A DNA stretch of 64,000 nt from Maylandia zebra (GCF_041146795.1 NC_135187.1:3793556-3857555), one strand, 5' to 3'. Shown: positions 19,029 to 31,154, counted from the first letter of the stretch. The notes: generated from the letters alone by a model not told the origin. A program made the numbers and translations.

Positions 19029-21607
19029 TACCCTATTTTTCGGACCATAAGGTGCACTGGATTATAAGGCGCATTAAGCGAAACAAAACAGTCAGATAAG
19101 TTAAACTTTACTCATCTCATTCTTCTTGCTTCCTACACATCCGTACCATTGACTCATTAATGTTGAATTCTCTCGCAGCTGCTCTATTCCCATGTTGTTG
19201 CCGTATATTAATGACTAATCTCGTATTGTGGATGGATTATCTCAGTTGTTCTGAAGTTTGGTTTGTTTACAGCATCCTGCCATGCAATTGTATTTGTCCC
19301 TAACCTTCAGGAACCCTCGTGTTAACTTTTATCCAGTGGAAAAAAGTTAGTATTCATCCTCCAGCTTCACTGTGTTTATGTCATGCTAACATGTGTTGCT
19401 AGCGATCACGTAGCACATCGTTATATAGCAGCTAGCCCAACTTCAGTAACCCTACAAACGTCACTGCTGTTTAGTTTTCTGTCTTCATTTATGTTGGAAG
19501 TGATAGCAGAGCTGTACCTTTTCATTTTTAAGACATCTCTCAGTCAGAACATACTATATCATGTTTAGGTGGAAACCGGCGAGCTAACTTCCTGCTAACT
19601 TTTTTTTTTTTTTTTGTCCCGTTTGGATCTATAGCCATCAGAATTGTTGTCTTAAGGCCAAGAAAGATGCCAAGCGGATTTATTTTACCAAGTGGATCAT
19701 CGTGGCCTTGCCATATTGGTCCATTTGATTGACCTTTATTATAATTATGAATTTATTTTATTTTCAGTTGTTACAAACGGGACAGACATGACTGTGGGAT
19801 AGGACAGGGGGAAAGAATGAAAGAGAGGGAGAGAAAGAAAACCAAAGGGGAGAAGAGACGGTGAGAAGGGGGGGAAGAGAGAAAAAACAAACAAACGAAC
19901 AAACAAAAAAAACAAAACACCTGGATCACCTGTATGGAAAAAAAAAACAGAAGAGAAAGCAAACAACAAAGAGCAACATAATAAGAAAAAAAAAGCACCA
20001 TCACAATAAACTAGCTAGCAGTAGATATCAATAGTTACTAAATAATAAACGATATTGTGCAGCACGCAAGATAGACAGCGCACAATGTGCTTTGAGGCAG
20101 CAGCCAAGAAAGCTGTAGTCCGCGTCTGTGAATACCCGTGTGTACACCTGTGTGCATACCTGTGTGGATCAGCATGCTTGCATTCCAAAGGTTTCTCCAT
20201 GTAATGATCTGCTAGGGAGTGTGGGGAGCCACAGCCCCGTCCTCTATGGTATGAAGCAGGTATGGAGGAGATCAAAACTCCAGACATCCAGAGGCCCCCA
20301 GAACACAAGAGACCAAGGAAGACCCACAGAGGGGCAGCCGCGCCACTGTCCCAGTAAGAGCTGAGGAGAGTCCCAGATGAGGGCTCACTCAGCAGCCGCG
20401 GAGCAGAAGCCAGGGGGCGTTGCAGTGACCCGCCCGTGAGCTCAGCCAGCTGTGCCTGAGTGACCGAGCCCCTGCCTGAGTGACCGAGCCCCAGGCCAAG
20501 AGGCCGGGGGCACCCCACCTCTGAAATGGCCCGAGCGAGCCCCAATAAGCGGCCGCCAAGGAGTGAGCCGGTGTGTACCTGGACGCCCACCCCCAGACAC
20601 AAAGAACCACCAACGCACCGACACCTGAGGGAGTCCGCCACCGGCAGGGGAAGTGGTGGTGGGTGGAGATAGGCCCTCCAAGGTTTGGAGGCCTGAGATG
20701 TCCCCAGAGAGGTGGTGTCTGATACCCAACCTGACATATAGACACAGACATACAGGCACACACAGACACAAACATCCATTCCCACCCTCATGCTCTCATA
20801 TGCACTCACTCCACACTCAACCGACGTGGAGACAGACATAAAGAGACGCTGTACACACGATCACACTCCCCCAAGTGTACTCTACCAACTGGGTCTAGGT
20901 ACCCTTGCCCCTGGAGGGGGGAACCGCACCCAGACCCAGGTGGTGTTACCCTTTTCCCTGCGGTGGGGAGAGGCAGACCGCCCCGACTCCGCAGCAGCAG
21001 GGGGGCCCCACACCCCAGACCGCAGTCGGACGGCCAATTCCTCCTAGCCCCCCCGCTCCAGCAGGCCGCAGAGAACGGGGGTGAGAGAAGACTCCAAACC
21101 TCCCTCCACCCGCTCATTGTAGTGTTGATGCATGTGTGTTCTAAGGTGCAATTAAAACCCAGAAGGGCATGGAGCTACCTGCCAGAGAGCAGCACTTCCT
21201 GCTAACTTCTAACTCCATTAAATTTGATAAATCTTGTTTTCATGGATGGCTGGATGTTAAAATTAGTTGTTACACCTGGTAAAGCAGCAATGTTGACCAT
21301 TTTATTGAAGATGAAAGAATTTAGACAGTTTAAACTCTCACTGATGCCGCAGTGTTCGTTTGTAACCAGAGTTTGTAACCAGATTACTCGACATGGCTCC
21401 TGACTACAGTAGCCGTAATGCTCCGACAATCCATCAAGCAGTGCGGCTTCATAGCTTACCAAAGTTGTAGTAAAACATTTTTGAGCACCGTGTAAATAAG
21501 CACAACCAGAATTCATACATAAGGTGCACCGGATTATAAGACGCACTGTCGATTTTTGAGAAAATTAAAGGATTTTAAGTGCGCCCTATAGCCTGAAAAA
21601 TACTGTA
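19029..21607. mobile_element. DNA transposon ('cggac.ataaggcgcac' family), carrying a nested retroposon
   Basis: Terminal inverted repeats: left end TACCCTATTTTTCGGACCAT, right end reverse complement TACAGTATTTTTCAGGCTAT, continuing with aag/gg and gcgcac. Internally AT-rich with no transposase. A second, partial copy at 26483-26970 lacks the nested retroposon, which supports reading 19602-21193 as a later insertion. Confidence 0.7.
19602..21193 (-). mobile_element. 5'-truncated non-LTR retroposon with perfect target duplication
   Basis: The + strand begins with a poly(T) tract (poly(A) tail of a - strand element), and the whole block is flanked by a perfect 15-bp duplication, acttcctgctaactt (19587-19601 and 21194-21208). 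This is the classic target-primed retroposition signature. The body is GC-rich with a long open frame of low-complexity composition (20015-20839), no recognised reverse transcriptase, and a pyrimidine-rich tail with AATAAA. The same repeat occurs on the + strand at 32995-33983. Family not identified. Confidence 0.8.
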
Positions 21608-22795
21608 AGCAAACAGTGACATTTTGTCATTATTTCTTAACACAAATTAAACCAAAATGCATCAGTTTGTTAAACATTATGTATACAATTACTGCTTCTA
21701 AAGAAATTGAGAAAGTAAGTAGCTGCCAAATGCTTTTATTCAAATGCATTTTGTATCACCAGCAAGTGTGAGCAGCTCAATAAACACAGAAGTTTGGGTT
21801 GTCTGATGATCTGGATCATTGCGGTGTTTCTTAACATAATCTAACAAGTAAAATATCAGAAGTTGTGTTTCTGAGTGGAAAACATTCAAGACTTTCCAGG
21901 AGCAGACCTCCCAGAAATGTTCTGAAAGAAAGGTCAGACTGTGCAATTTTTACTATTGGTGTGCGAATCAATATTGAAATATCCAATCCTCTGATACCAG
22001 TTATTTATGTTCTAGAAGAGATTCACTTATTAAAATATTGATATTTTAGTAATTTGTGGAAAATTGATAGTTTATCATTAACAGGAAAAAGAAACTATAT
22101 CATTTGGATGTCTAACTTGCAAGAAACGACTTCCTCTTCCGACTTTCATAGACATATGTGTCGCAGTGCGTGCGCACTCACAATAATTGCTCAGCGTAAA
22201 CAGAGTCATGTGTGGTACAAGATTTGTGAGTATGTCGTCATTCAAAGGTAAGTCAGCTCGAGTACTGCGAGTAAAATGCGTTTGATTTTCCCCCAAACAT
22301 TCGAATTAGTGCAGCATAAATTCATTCATGAAGGGAAATTAAAGTGAGAACATGTGGAGGCTGTTAGATTGATAACATAGTGAGTTCAGTGCATTGATAG
22401 ACATTGTCCTGAAGGATTTGGTTATTCTTTATGGTTAAAGAAATTCCAATGATTTATTCATATTTATTATAAATAATTCTAATTATACATCTTGCTTCCA
22501 TGTTTGAGTCCTGTGTCACTAAAAATACATTTTATTATAGTTTTATACATTGATTAATGACCTGCAGAATCTCCTTGTCATATTAGGTGTCCATAATTTT
22601 CACTTAAAGTCAAACTTTTTGCTTTCTCCATCTTGAAAGTGATTACATCCTTGCATTACATACTTTAGGTTCATTTTCTGCAGGCGGGTTTCTGAAAGAG
22701 AACAGGCAGATTTATACTATAACATGCAGCGTTCTATAGATGGACACATAAAAAAAATGAAAAATTAGATGTATGTGCTAACTTTCTAAACACTT
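21608..22795. other. AT-rich intergenic DNA
   Basis: No gene, RNA or known repeat is seen. Confidence 0.45.
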
Positions 22796-22807
22796 TGTTA
22801 CATTTAT

Positions 22808-23070
22808 GATAAAGTAGAGGGTGGGCCATTTATATGGATACACCGTAATAACACGGGAATGGTTGGTGATATTAAAGTCCTGTTTGTGGCACATTAGTAT
22901 ATGTGAGGGGGCAAACTCCTCAAGATGGGTGGTGACCATGGTGGCCATTTAGAAGTCGGCCATTTTGGATACAACTTTTGTTTTTTCAATAGGAAGAGGG
23001 CCATGTGACACATCAAACTAATTGGTAATGTCACAAGAAAAACAATATGAACATATTTCGAACTTACCGG
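22808..23070. repeat. Dispersed DNA-transposon repeat fragment
   Basis: Starts gggtgggccatttatatgga, a sequence remembered as a common fish repeat, probably a Tc1/mariner-group end. Only one end is present. Confidence 0.45.
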
Positions 23071-23324
23071 AATGAAAATGTCTGGAGCACACCTACGGAT
23101 ATTTGGAGATGGAAGAGAACTGCATATCAGCTCATCTCACAGCTGCTATCCAGGCTAGACGCCTTCTTTTGGTAACATCCGATACATGAGCTGCCTCATG
23201 TTGCTTCCAGGTGGGGAAAGAATGACCCAGAAACATGGTGCCTCAAACAAAAATAGTGGCCACGCCCCCTCTCGTGACATCACGCTCCAAAGCCCTATAG
23301 TCTCCTCCTCCTACACTAAACCCC

Positions 23325-23690
23325 CCACAATGGAAAAATGTTATTCTCATTATATATGCTCCCCCTAGGCTTAATCTTTGAAAAATATAACATTTCTCAT
23401 CACATGTATGCCGATGATATACAAATTTATTTTCAATTAGATGACGACGACATTGCTCCTTCATTGCACTGCTTCCTCGAGTGCATGAGAGAAGTCAGAG
23501 AATGGCTTTCAGACAATTCCCTTATCCTGAATGAAAAGAAAACGGAGATTGTGGTGCTTGGCAACCATATCCCTTGGGGCCTATCAGCTCATACCTTTGG
23601 TTCCTTCGCCACTTCTTTCTCTGACTCAGTTAGTGACCTAGGTTTCCTGCTGGATAGCTCTTTCAAATGTAATGAGAGATAATATAACTT
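23325..23690 (+). mobile_element. L2-like LINE reverse transcriptase fragment
   Basis: Encodes LFSLYMLPLGLIFEKYNIS followed by the catalytic HMYADDIQIYF box and EWLSDNSLILNEKKTEI. The frame starts mid-domain and stops at 23682, so only about 120 residues of the reverse transcriptase survive. L2/CR1-group by motif. Confidence 0.75.
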
Positions 23691-23759
23691 GAAATAATTG
23701 AAATACAGACACAATTGAATACACAAACAAAAGGTATCAAGCTGTGTTGACTTTATCCC

Positions 23760-24185
23760 CAAAATTTGAATCTGTTCATCTGGTCATAGCGTCACTCATC
23801 CAAGTGACTTCTTTAGTCTCAGCTGACTGCAGGTTTCCCCAACCTTATGAACAGGACATTTCCACAATGACTGAAACCAGCACCACTGAGTGAAAAATGG
23901 GCTGTGAGGTCAGTTCCTTTATCATTAATATGCAAATTTTCATGGCCATTGATCAGTGGTCTTTGATTATACTATAGTGTGGATGGAGGAACCAGGAGTT
24001 ACACAGAGTCAACATGAAAAACACACTAACTTCATTTTCTTTTCTTTCTTTCTTGAGGTGAAACGTCTTCAAGCAACTCAAAGAAGTCCAGACGCTTTTC
24101 TTTCCAAGCTCCTTAGACCACGATGACCTTCACAGACATATTTTCTTTCTTTTCCATTTCTAACACAGGTTTACAGGCCCGGAGC
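23760..24185. repeat. Dispersed fish repeat (possibly Penelope-like)
   Basis: Contains a 'ggtgaaacgtcttcaagcaa' and 'aaagaagtccagacgctttt' run remembered as a frequent fish repeat 3' region. An exact ATGCAAAT octamer lies at about 23930 but inside the repeat. Class uncertain. Confidence 0.35.
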
Positions 24186-24189
24186 GAGG

Positions 24190-25300
24190 CTGCTCCAGAG
24201 GAGAAATCCTGAAATTATTTAAGAGACGGTGTGCTTAGCATTGTCTGTTTTCTTGTTCTGCTAATTAAGTTAAATTGATGCATGGCAAGGACCTTTAACA
24301 CCAGAGAGTGTTACAGCAGAAACTCATCCCAAGGTGGAAACTCCAGATTGAGACTGGATGAGAAGTCTTCAAAAAACCAGTGAGAAGCAGGGACCATTCC
24401 AGTCACAGCTGACAACCCAGACAGAGGTTAAGGTGGAAGGTTGTGCCACTTGGGTTCCTAGCAGTTGTCACAAGAAGTTTTCAGAACCACAGTAATAATC
24501 CAAAGGTGGAAAGGATTCTTGTGTTGATGTTGAGGAAGACAACAAGGGTCTATGTACTTTGCCCTTTCAACCTAAAGCTGCGTTGGAGCAGAGTGAGGGG
24601 TGAAAGAGCGCCCTCCTCCAACGAGAGAGTGCCAAGCTCCAACTGAGTAACGTGCAGAGAGGGATCAGCGATGGAATGTGGATAACACCTGATTAAACAG
24701 TCAGGCTGGTCTTGCCTGAAAGGTTCAGTGTGTTTTTAAGTTCTGGTGGTCACTGGTGTGACTTTTCTAGTAATTTTACAAATGATATGCATTTACATGA
24801 TTCTCCACACATCACAAATACAGGGAGTCCTGATCCTGATTAAAAGTGACCGACAAATTACTTGTGCACATTTTGTATGACAGCTAGACCGTTTCTCTAG
24901 TACGCCAGTTATCTTAGCCACAGTTTCTCATGAATGAACATCATGTTTCCATGTGTAATTTATTTTATTTTATGAATTTGTCACATGTTTTAGTAATATC
25001 ACTCTTGGGTCATTTCAAGGCTCACATGTGGGGAAGCGTTCAGCTTTTACTCTATTGCACAAAGTCAGGAATCGTGAGAAAGTTGGTGACACCCAGAGGG
25101 GGAGAATTCAACAGGTGGTGAAGTCTTTTGTTAATCAGGTCTTTGAGGATGTGGAGAAGAGGCAAGGAGCAGTCTCTATGTGACACTGGAAGAGGAGACA
25201 AGGTTGTAAACTCTCTCTCTCTCTCTCTCTCTCTCTCGGATGGGACAAGGGTGAGAACAACAACTGTTTGACTGTATTTAAAGAGGGCTGTGCCATTCAT
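24190..25300. other. Intergenic DNA with (CT)n
   Basis: No gene seen. A (CT)n run sits at 25211-25238. Confidence 0.45.
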
Positions 25301-25306
25301 CTTCAG

Positions 25307-25964
25307 GCTACGTCCACGCTAGCCCAGATAGATTTGAAAGCGGCGTTTTCATCTGAAAACACTCCACGTCCGCACTAGGGTTTTCAGTCGTTTTCACAGA
25401 GTTGCGGGTCCACATTGAAACGGCTGAAAATGTTTAAATTCCAGTACTGTGCATGTGTGAAACACAAGAAGATTCGACCTGCTTCATTTCTGTCTGCCAC
25501 TTATTTACTTTCCAGCTCTTTAAACGTCGCGGCAAAATGTTGAGGAAAAGCACCGAGTTTTTTAAATGGACTAACAATGAGGTGGAGTTGTTGCTGCGAG
25601 TAACACAAAAGTACAAAGTTGCAAAAGCGAGTAAGAGTTAATTTGAAGAAAAGCTATCTGGAGCATGTACAGACTGATATTAGTCTTAATAGAGCAAACA
25701 AAACAACTGCTGTATAATGCCCTCCGCTATCTTAGTTTAATTGGTCAAATGACTGCATCACATGACTAACATGCATCATCGTTTTAGAAAGTCTCTGTTT
25801 TCGCTGTCCGCACATGATGCGAACACACCATTTTCAAATGTATGCGTTTTCGAGAGCGCAGCATTTTCCTTGAGTGAAAACGCTGTCTCAGTGTAGACGG
25901 GACGCCAAAACAGAGAGAAAACGATGTGTTTTCCAATGAAAACGCATTAGTGAGGACGTAGCCT
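25307..25964 (+). mobile_element. Harbinger-like element (aggctacgtcc ends)
   Basis: Ends AGGCTACGTCC and GGACGTAGCCT are inverted repeats. Internally, 25536-25640 encodes TEFFKWTNNEVELLLRVTQKYK, a SANT/MADF-type trihelix start often carried by these fish elements. The frame stops soon after. No transposase, so non-autonomous. Confidence 0.55.
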
Positions 25965-26359
25965 TAGAGACTGCGTTTCAGTGCCCCACTGAATGTCCTC
26001 TCTCTCACCTGCTTGGGAATTAAAAGGTTTTGGCTACTGCTCATCGTGTCTGTGGACTGTTAATGAAATTTCCATGACATCATTCTGCAGTGACAAAGTG
26101 AGGTAAGTAACTCACAACAAAGGAGCAAAAACTGAACAAGTGTTTGTTTACATTGTTGAGTCAACATTGATTATAAAACCTTTGGTGCTCTTTGGCACTG
26201 ATTCTCCTGTTTTTTCTAAAGTCTTATAATTATGATTATGTCGCCTCATTCAGTGTCAATGATGGTGATGATACAGGAGGATAAAGGTGAGCTCTAACAC
26301 ATCTGTTCAAATTCATACAGCGTTCACATCCCCTCACTGTAGGGGTCGAGTTATATTTT

Positions 26360-26478
26360 TCCCTAACACCAGAAAAAGTCGCCAGATTTGTCGCTAGTCG
26401 CTTTTTAGAAAAAAAGTCGCTAAGGGGGTCTGAAAACTTGCTAAAAATAGCTACAAAGTTGCTAAGTTGGCAACACTG
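26360..26478. repeat. Repeat end with 'agtcgct' motifs
   Basis: Repeated agtcgct units lead to an end reading gttggcaacactgg, the reverse of a CCAGTGTTGCCAAC hAT-type end. Probably a hAT fragment, abutting the next copy. Confidence 0.4.
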
Positions 26479-26482
26479 GACT

Positions 26483-26970
26483 GACGTTTAGTCCGTTTAC
26501 AGCATCCTGCCATACGATTGCATTTGCCCCTAACCATTGGGAACCCTCACATTAACTTTTATCGAGTGGAAAAAAGTCCTCCGTTAGTTTTCGTCCTCCA
26601 GCTTTACTGTTTATGTTATGCTAACATAGCTTTGTCGTGCTAGCGATCACATAGCACATCATTATATACCAGGTAGTCCAACTTCAGTAACCCTACAAAC
26701 GTCACTGCTGTTTACTTTCCTGTCTTCGTTTATGTTGGAAGTGATAGCAGAGCTGTACGTTTTAATTTGTTTCATAAATCTCTCAGTCAGAACATGGTGT
26801 AATATATTTAGATGGAAGTCTAAATATAAATTCTGTTTTCATGGATGCCCGGATGTTAAACTTAATTGTTATACCTGGTAGAGCAGCCACACTGATCATT
26901 TTATTAAAGATGAAAGAATTTTCAGTTTTTAACTCTCAGTAATATTGCAGTGATCATTTGACTTAAGGAC
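26483..26970. mobile_element. Second partial copy of the 19029-21607 transposon (no nested insert)
   Basis: Matches 19258-19586 and then 21220-21390 directly (tttacagcatcctgcca..., then tcatggatg.c.ggatgtta...). The poly(T) and GC-rich retroposon are absent, so it acts as an approximate empty site for the retroposon, though bases around the junction are altered. Confidence 0.7.
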
Positions 26971-27630
26971 CTGCAGCGGAGTTTGGGCCCAGACATGGCT
27001 AACAACGTCAGACTTAAAGAACGGATACACAACATGAGGCGAGAGAAGGAGAAAAAAGCTCCACCCAGACTGAGGTCCTGATGGGTGAACAGTTTGAGGA
27101 CAGAAAAAAATCCACCTCAGCACAAAAGCACATGAATCTTAATACACCATAGAAGCACATGACAAGAAACAGGCATGAGTAAGGGGTGAGAGTAAGTCGG
27201 TGTAGACAGCACATCCGGTCCTCCAGCATGGGCTGGAACTAGACCCGCCGTTCGACCTCAGCCTTGGAGATAAGCGTTCAAAGGTGTTTGGAATCCAGGA
27301 TGGGGGACACAGGATGGGAACGAAGAGTCTACAGAGTCTGTCATCAGAAACAGAGTTTTTTGTTGGTCAGTTCCAGCCTTGAGACCAAAGCTGGCGCCGA
27401 TATGGTAGCCACATGAAATGATGGTGGTTTCCTTTAGTGCGAACAACTGCATGTCAATTTTACAGTCAATCTAAATGTCCATCAATCTCCCGTTGGAGAT
27501 TTTGCGCTCAAAAACCATTTGTTAACAGTCTATAAATTCTACAGAGTTCATGTGTGTCACAAGCTAAATATGCTGTGAAAAACTTTTTTTAAACAAGTCC
27601 TGCTGGAGTCAGTCAGATGATTTCCATAGA
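26971..27630. other. Intergenic DNA 5' of V4
   Basis: No supported gene. Short frames on both strands show no family features. Confidence 0.4.
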
Positions 27631-27637
27631 GAGGCAC

Positions 27638-27683
27638 TTTGCATCAGCAGCACCATGCCCCAGTGCTCTGGGAGAGTTTATAG
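27638..27683 (+). promoter_or_regulatory. V4 promoter (octamer-like plus TATA-like)
   Basis: TTTGCAT (27638-27644) and TTTATAG (27677-27683). Confidence 0.6.
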
Positions 27684-27762
27684 TCCTGAGAGTTGAACAC
27701 TGGATGACTGACAGCTGTCCTTCATCACAACAGAAGCCACAGAAATCCTCCTCATCAAAAAC

Positions 27763-28233
27763 ATGACTTTGATCTGCATCCTCATCTGGACTCTCCTCTG
27801 CTGCTGCTTCACAGGTAAAGTCCAGAGAATCAAACTCCTCTCCTCTATCAACATCTGTCCCTCTGAAATGAAGCCCACAAAACCATGAAGCTGCTTTATG
27901 TTTTTGTCTCTGTGTCCTCAGAGTCCAGAGGACAATATACAGTGACTCAGCCTGGAGCAGTGAGCTCTGCTGTGGGAGGATCTGTGAGCATCAACTGTAC
28001 GACCAGTCAAGATGTTACTGGCAATTTTTTAGCCTGGTACCAACAGAAAGATGGAGGAGTTCCTAAACTGCTCATTTATGATGCTGACACTCTAGAATCA
28101 GGGATTCCAGATCGTTTTACAGGCAGTGGATCAAACTCTGATTTCATTTTGACAATCAGTGGAGTCCAGGCTGAAGATGCAGCAGTTTATTACTGTCAGA
28201 GTTATCACTGGCTGAACAGTCAAGCTGTGTTCA
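27763..28233 (+). CDS. Immunoglobulin light chain V segment V4 (kappa-like)
   Basis: Exon 1 (27763-27814) has the V2-type leader with one change (V to I). Exon 2 (27922-28233) is a full V domain: [16 protein letters not shown], shorter CDR1 QDVTGNF, FR2 [19 protein letters not shown]3 [27 protein letters not shown]. The intron between the exons matches V2. The coding part diverges in CDR1, FR2 and CDR2. No defects seen, probably functional. Confidence 0.93.
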
Positions 28234-28261
28234 CACAGTGAAAAACAGTCGTACAAAAACC
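28234..28261 (+). other. V4 recombination signal (12-RSS)
   Basis: CACAGTG (28234-28240), 12-bp spacer, ACAAAAACC (28253-28261). Confidence 0.93.
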
Positions 28262-28339
28262 TCCCTCAGTCAGACTGAACAGAAACTGAACTGACTGCTG
28301 CAGCTGGAAGATACTGCAGAGACTGATACAGTTCACTGA

Positions 28340-28341
<2 letters not shown>

Positions 28342-28402
<61 letters not shown>
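28342..28402. repeat. (CA)n microsatellite 3' of V4
   Basis: About 30 AC units in the conserved position after the V RSS. Confidence 0.95.
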
Positions 28403-28404
<2 letters not shown>

Positions 28405-29240
28405 CTAACCCTGAATGTTTATGTGGGTTTGACTCAAAACATCAGACTTGTGTCCATCCTGACGAGCTCGCACAGAAGAACATGTGAAACACAAAACAGT
28501 TGATACTGTGAGTCAGATCTGTGATGAAGAAACTCTCCTGTAAATATTCAAACTGGGAAGTAGTTATTAAATGAGAATATTTTAGTAAACTGCAGTACTG
28601 ATATATGTATGTATGTAGATTGCTCAGCTACATTCTTGGTCACAGAAATATTTCACATGATTTGATCTGAAGATTAAAAGTTTAGTTCATCAAGTCTTTA
28701 ACTTCATCTTTGTGACATAAATTATTCTGACATTTACACTTTTTAACCTGCACTGATGTTCTGAAAGAGACATTTTTAGTGTCTCCTATGTTGATAAAGA
28801 AAGTTTAGTTTTTCTTTGGGTTATTTTATCAATTCTGACTTTGAAGAAAACCAGGACGGGTCTCATCACGGGTCACATGCAGGTTACAATAATATGTCAC
28901 CATGTTTTCTACTTCTTCTACACCCAACAGCAAAGATCATCACAAAGTCCAACATGATGGAAAATAATGCAACTGCAACAGACTTTAAAACTATTTATAA
29001 CAGGGAGCAGCTGTTGGCTGTGATTCTATTTTTAACTTATTGCTTTTTCTTTTCTTTAGTTGTTTTCATTTTTTTACATTTACACTCTGATGTGATACAG
29101 CACATGTGATTCTCTCAGTCAAAGTTACTGAAGCAGAGATTTTCAGTGTATGGAAGCATCACTGCTGAAGCTGAAGGATGATTATCAGACAGAAGAGCAG
29201 CTGAATGGAAACACATGAAAACCACTATTTGAAGACCTCA
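28403..29240. other. Intergenic DNA between V4 and C3
   Basis: No gene seen. From about 29165 the sequence resembles the C2 3' flank near 17266-17340 (aacacatgaaaa..caccatttgaaga), so it is shared C-exon downstream DNA. Confidence 0.45.
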
Positions 29241-29243
29241 GTT

Positions 29244-29249
29244 TTTATT
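29244..29249 (-). other. C3 polyadenylation signal
   Basis: AATAAA on the - strand about 130 bp after the C3 stop codon. Confidence 0.5.
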
Positions 29250-29380
29250 TGAAGTATTAAAACCATCAACAGTGCCACAAGCATGAAAACATGAAAACTA
29301 TCAAAGCAATACAGACACAGAGGGAGCAGACTGAGAGAAGCTGCAGACTAAAGCCAGTATCAGAGTCCCAGTGAGTCAGC

Positions 29381-29706
29381 TCAGGACTGGGAACACTGGT
29401 CTGTCATCAGAGTCTCTGAGAGTGGAGTGTGGGAGCCCTGGGTGGCCTCACAGGTCACAGAGCCCACCTTCTCCCACTGGTCTGCAGGGAGCCTCAGGGT
29501 GCTGCTCCAGCTGTAGTGGCCGTCATTCTGCAGCGCCCCGGGGCTCCTGCTCTCCTCTCCACTGCTGCTTCTTCCGTCCACCTTCCAGGACAGCCTCCAG
29601 TCTGAGGGGAAGCCCTTGTTGGCCACACACATGACTGTAGCCTTCCCCTGCTGCAGCTCCTCACTAGAGGGCGCCAGCACGGTCAGGGAGGGGGGGACTC
29701 GGCCCA
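29381..29706 (-). CDS. Immunoglobulin light chain constant exon C3
   Basis: Encodes [70 protein letters not shown] and DQCSQS. Canonical Cys, Trp and terminal Cys are all present. Acceptor TCTCTGCAG at 29707; phase fits J3. Nearest to C1 (most of the domain is shared), but C3 has one more base after the acceptor, which keeps its frame. Looks functional. Confidence 0.93.
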
Positions 29707-29790
29707 CTGCAGAGAGAGAGAGAGATGTTAGAGAAAGTGGGAGTTTGGGTGAAACTGCTCTCCAGATGTTTCACTTCCCTCTCTGAGCTT

Positions 29791-29837
29791 GGTAACCATG
29801 GTAACAGACAGGCTTCACTGCTGAACCATGGTAACAG
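29791..29837. promoter_or_regulatory. Candidate J3-C3 intron element (paired RFX-like motifs)
   Basis: GGTAACCATGGTAACAG (29791-29807) and GAACCATGGTAACAG (29823-29837), two X-box-like palindromic motifs about 16 bp apart. Shared with the J1-C1 intron and with the relic at 16930-16976. Regulatory role is inferred from conservation and location. Confidence 0.4.
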
Positions 29838-30435
29838 ACGAGTTTCAGTACCAAAGATAAAAATATTAAAGCGTTTCTTTGACTTCTGATGGTCTCGTCT
29901 GTAATCTGTGAACTATTACTTAGTTTTATAATTAGAATTAAAATAATCAGTGAATTAATTTGTCAAAATGTTATCAAAACTCAAGATTTCAACATTTTAT
30001 ATATTAAACAGGAAAAAACAAACTTATTTTTTCTGTATTTGGGATCAATAAAAATAAATTAATGACACATTATATCTCATAAACTGAGCCCACCTCGGTC
30101 AGCATAGGTAACCATATTGCAGTGTAGTCATTTTAAATACAAAATATTTGCAGTTACTTCAGCAAAAGGTTAAAACATGGAATCAAAAATGTGCCATCAA
30201 TGAACTGTTTCTGAAGATTCTAAAATTCTATTAAAAAAGTTTAAAAATTTGAGTTTCAGTGAAACAAAATGCTCAAGAAGATTTTATTGTGAAAGCATAA
30301 TTACATAATAAATACATAATTATTAATTTATCTCGTAACTGCATAATTATGAGATAAATGAAGCATTTATATAAGATTATAAAATCAACATTAGAAATAT
30401 ATAATTTAGCTCATAAATGAGTGAAATGTACTTAC

Positions 30436-30473
30436 AGTTAACCTCCAGTCTGGTTCCTCCACCAAAAGTCCAC
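30436..30473 (-). CDS. Immunoglobulin light chain J segment J3
   Basis: Encodes [12 protein letters not shown] with a GTAAGT donor. 729 bp from C3. Phase fits. Confidence 0.93.
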
Positions 30474-30512
30474 CACAGTGATACAAACTCATTGAGGCGC
30501 CGTACAAAAACC
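30474..30512 (-). other. J3 recombination signal (23-RSS)
   Basis: GGTTTTTGT, 23-bp spacer, CACTGTG. Confidence 0.93.
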
Positions 30513-31029
30513 TCTGACTGTAGAGAGACACGGCTCTCTGACTCTGAAACAAACAAACTCAACAAAATCATTCACTGTTTGCATAATTTTATAAAAATAA
30601 AAACGGAAACAAGAAATTGTGTAACAATTTTCCAAAATCATTATTTATAAAATATAATTTGAGGCAAATAGTTCAAATTTCTATGAAGTGAATTATTTCA
30701 TATAATGTTTCACATTTAACTAAAGATTTTAATAAAATTTTGATTTATAACTTTGGCCTACATTTCGAAAGATGTTTTGCAAAATTACTGCATTTGGACA
30801 ACAAGAAAGAAATATTTATTCTTTTCTAATGAAATTATTTTGAGATCTTAAGGAACATTTCTCCTCTAAAATCAGGTCAGATTTAAACAAATCAGCTTTC
30901 ACCTTCTTAATTATGCTCCACAAAACATTCTTTCTCAATATTATCATGAAATGATTGATTTATTGATAAACAGCATCATCACATTGATCCAAGTCTGTGC
31001 TGGTGTCGTTCATTTCCATAGAGAGGCAC

Positions 31030-31075
31030 TTTGCATCAGCAGCACCATGCTCCAGTGCTCTGGGAGAGTTTATAG
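31030..31075 (+). promoter_or_regulatory. V5 promoter (octamer-like plus TATA-like)
   Basis: TTTGCAT (31030-31036) and TTTATAG (31069-31075), same layout as V2-V4. Confidence 0.6.
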
Positions 31076-31154
31076 TCCTGAGAGTTGAACACTGGATGAC
31101 TGACAGCTGTCCTTCATCACAACAGAAGCCACAGAAATCCTCCTCATCAAAAAC

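Noticed and set aside
20015-20839. Long 274-residue open frame on the - strand
   Set aside because: Low-complexity VCVCVC and Gly/Leu-rich content inside a retroposon with a poly(A) and target duplication. The other copy breaks the frame. Not a gene.
28816-29109. 97-residue ORF between V4 and C3
   Set aside because: Ends in a hydrophobic run, but has no family features, and the region lacks gene structure.
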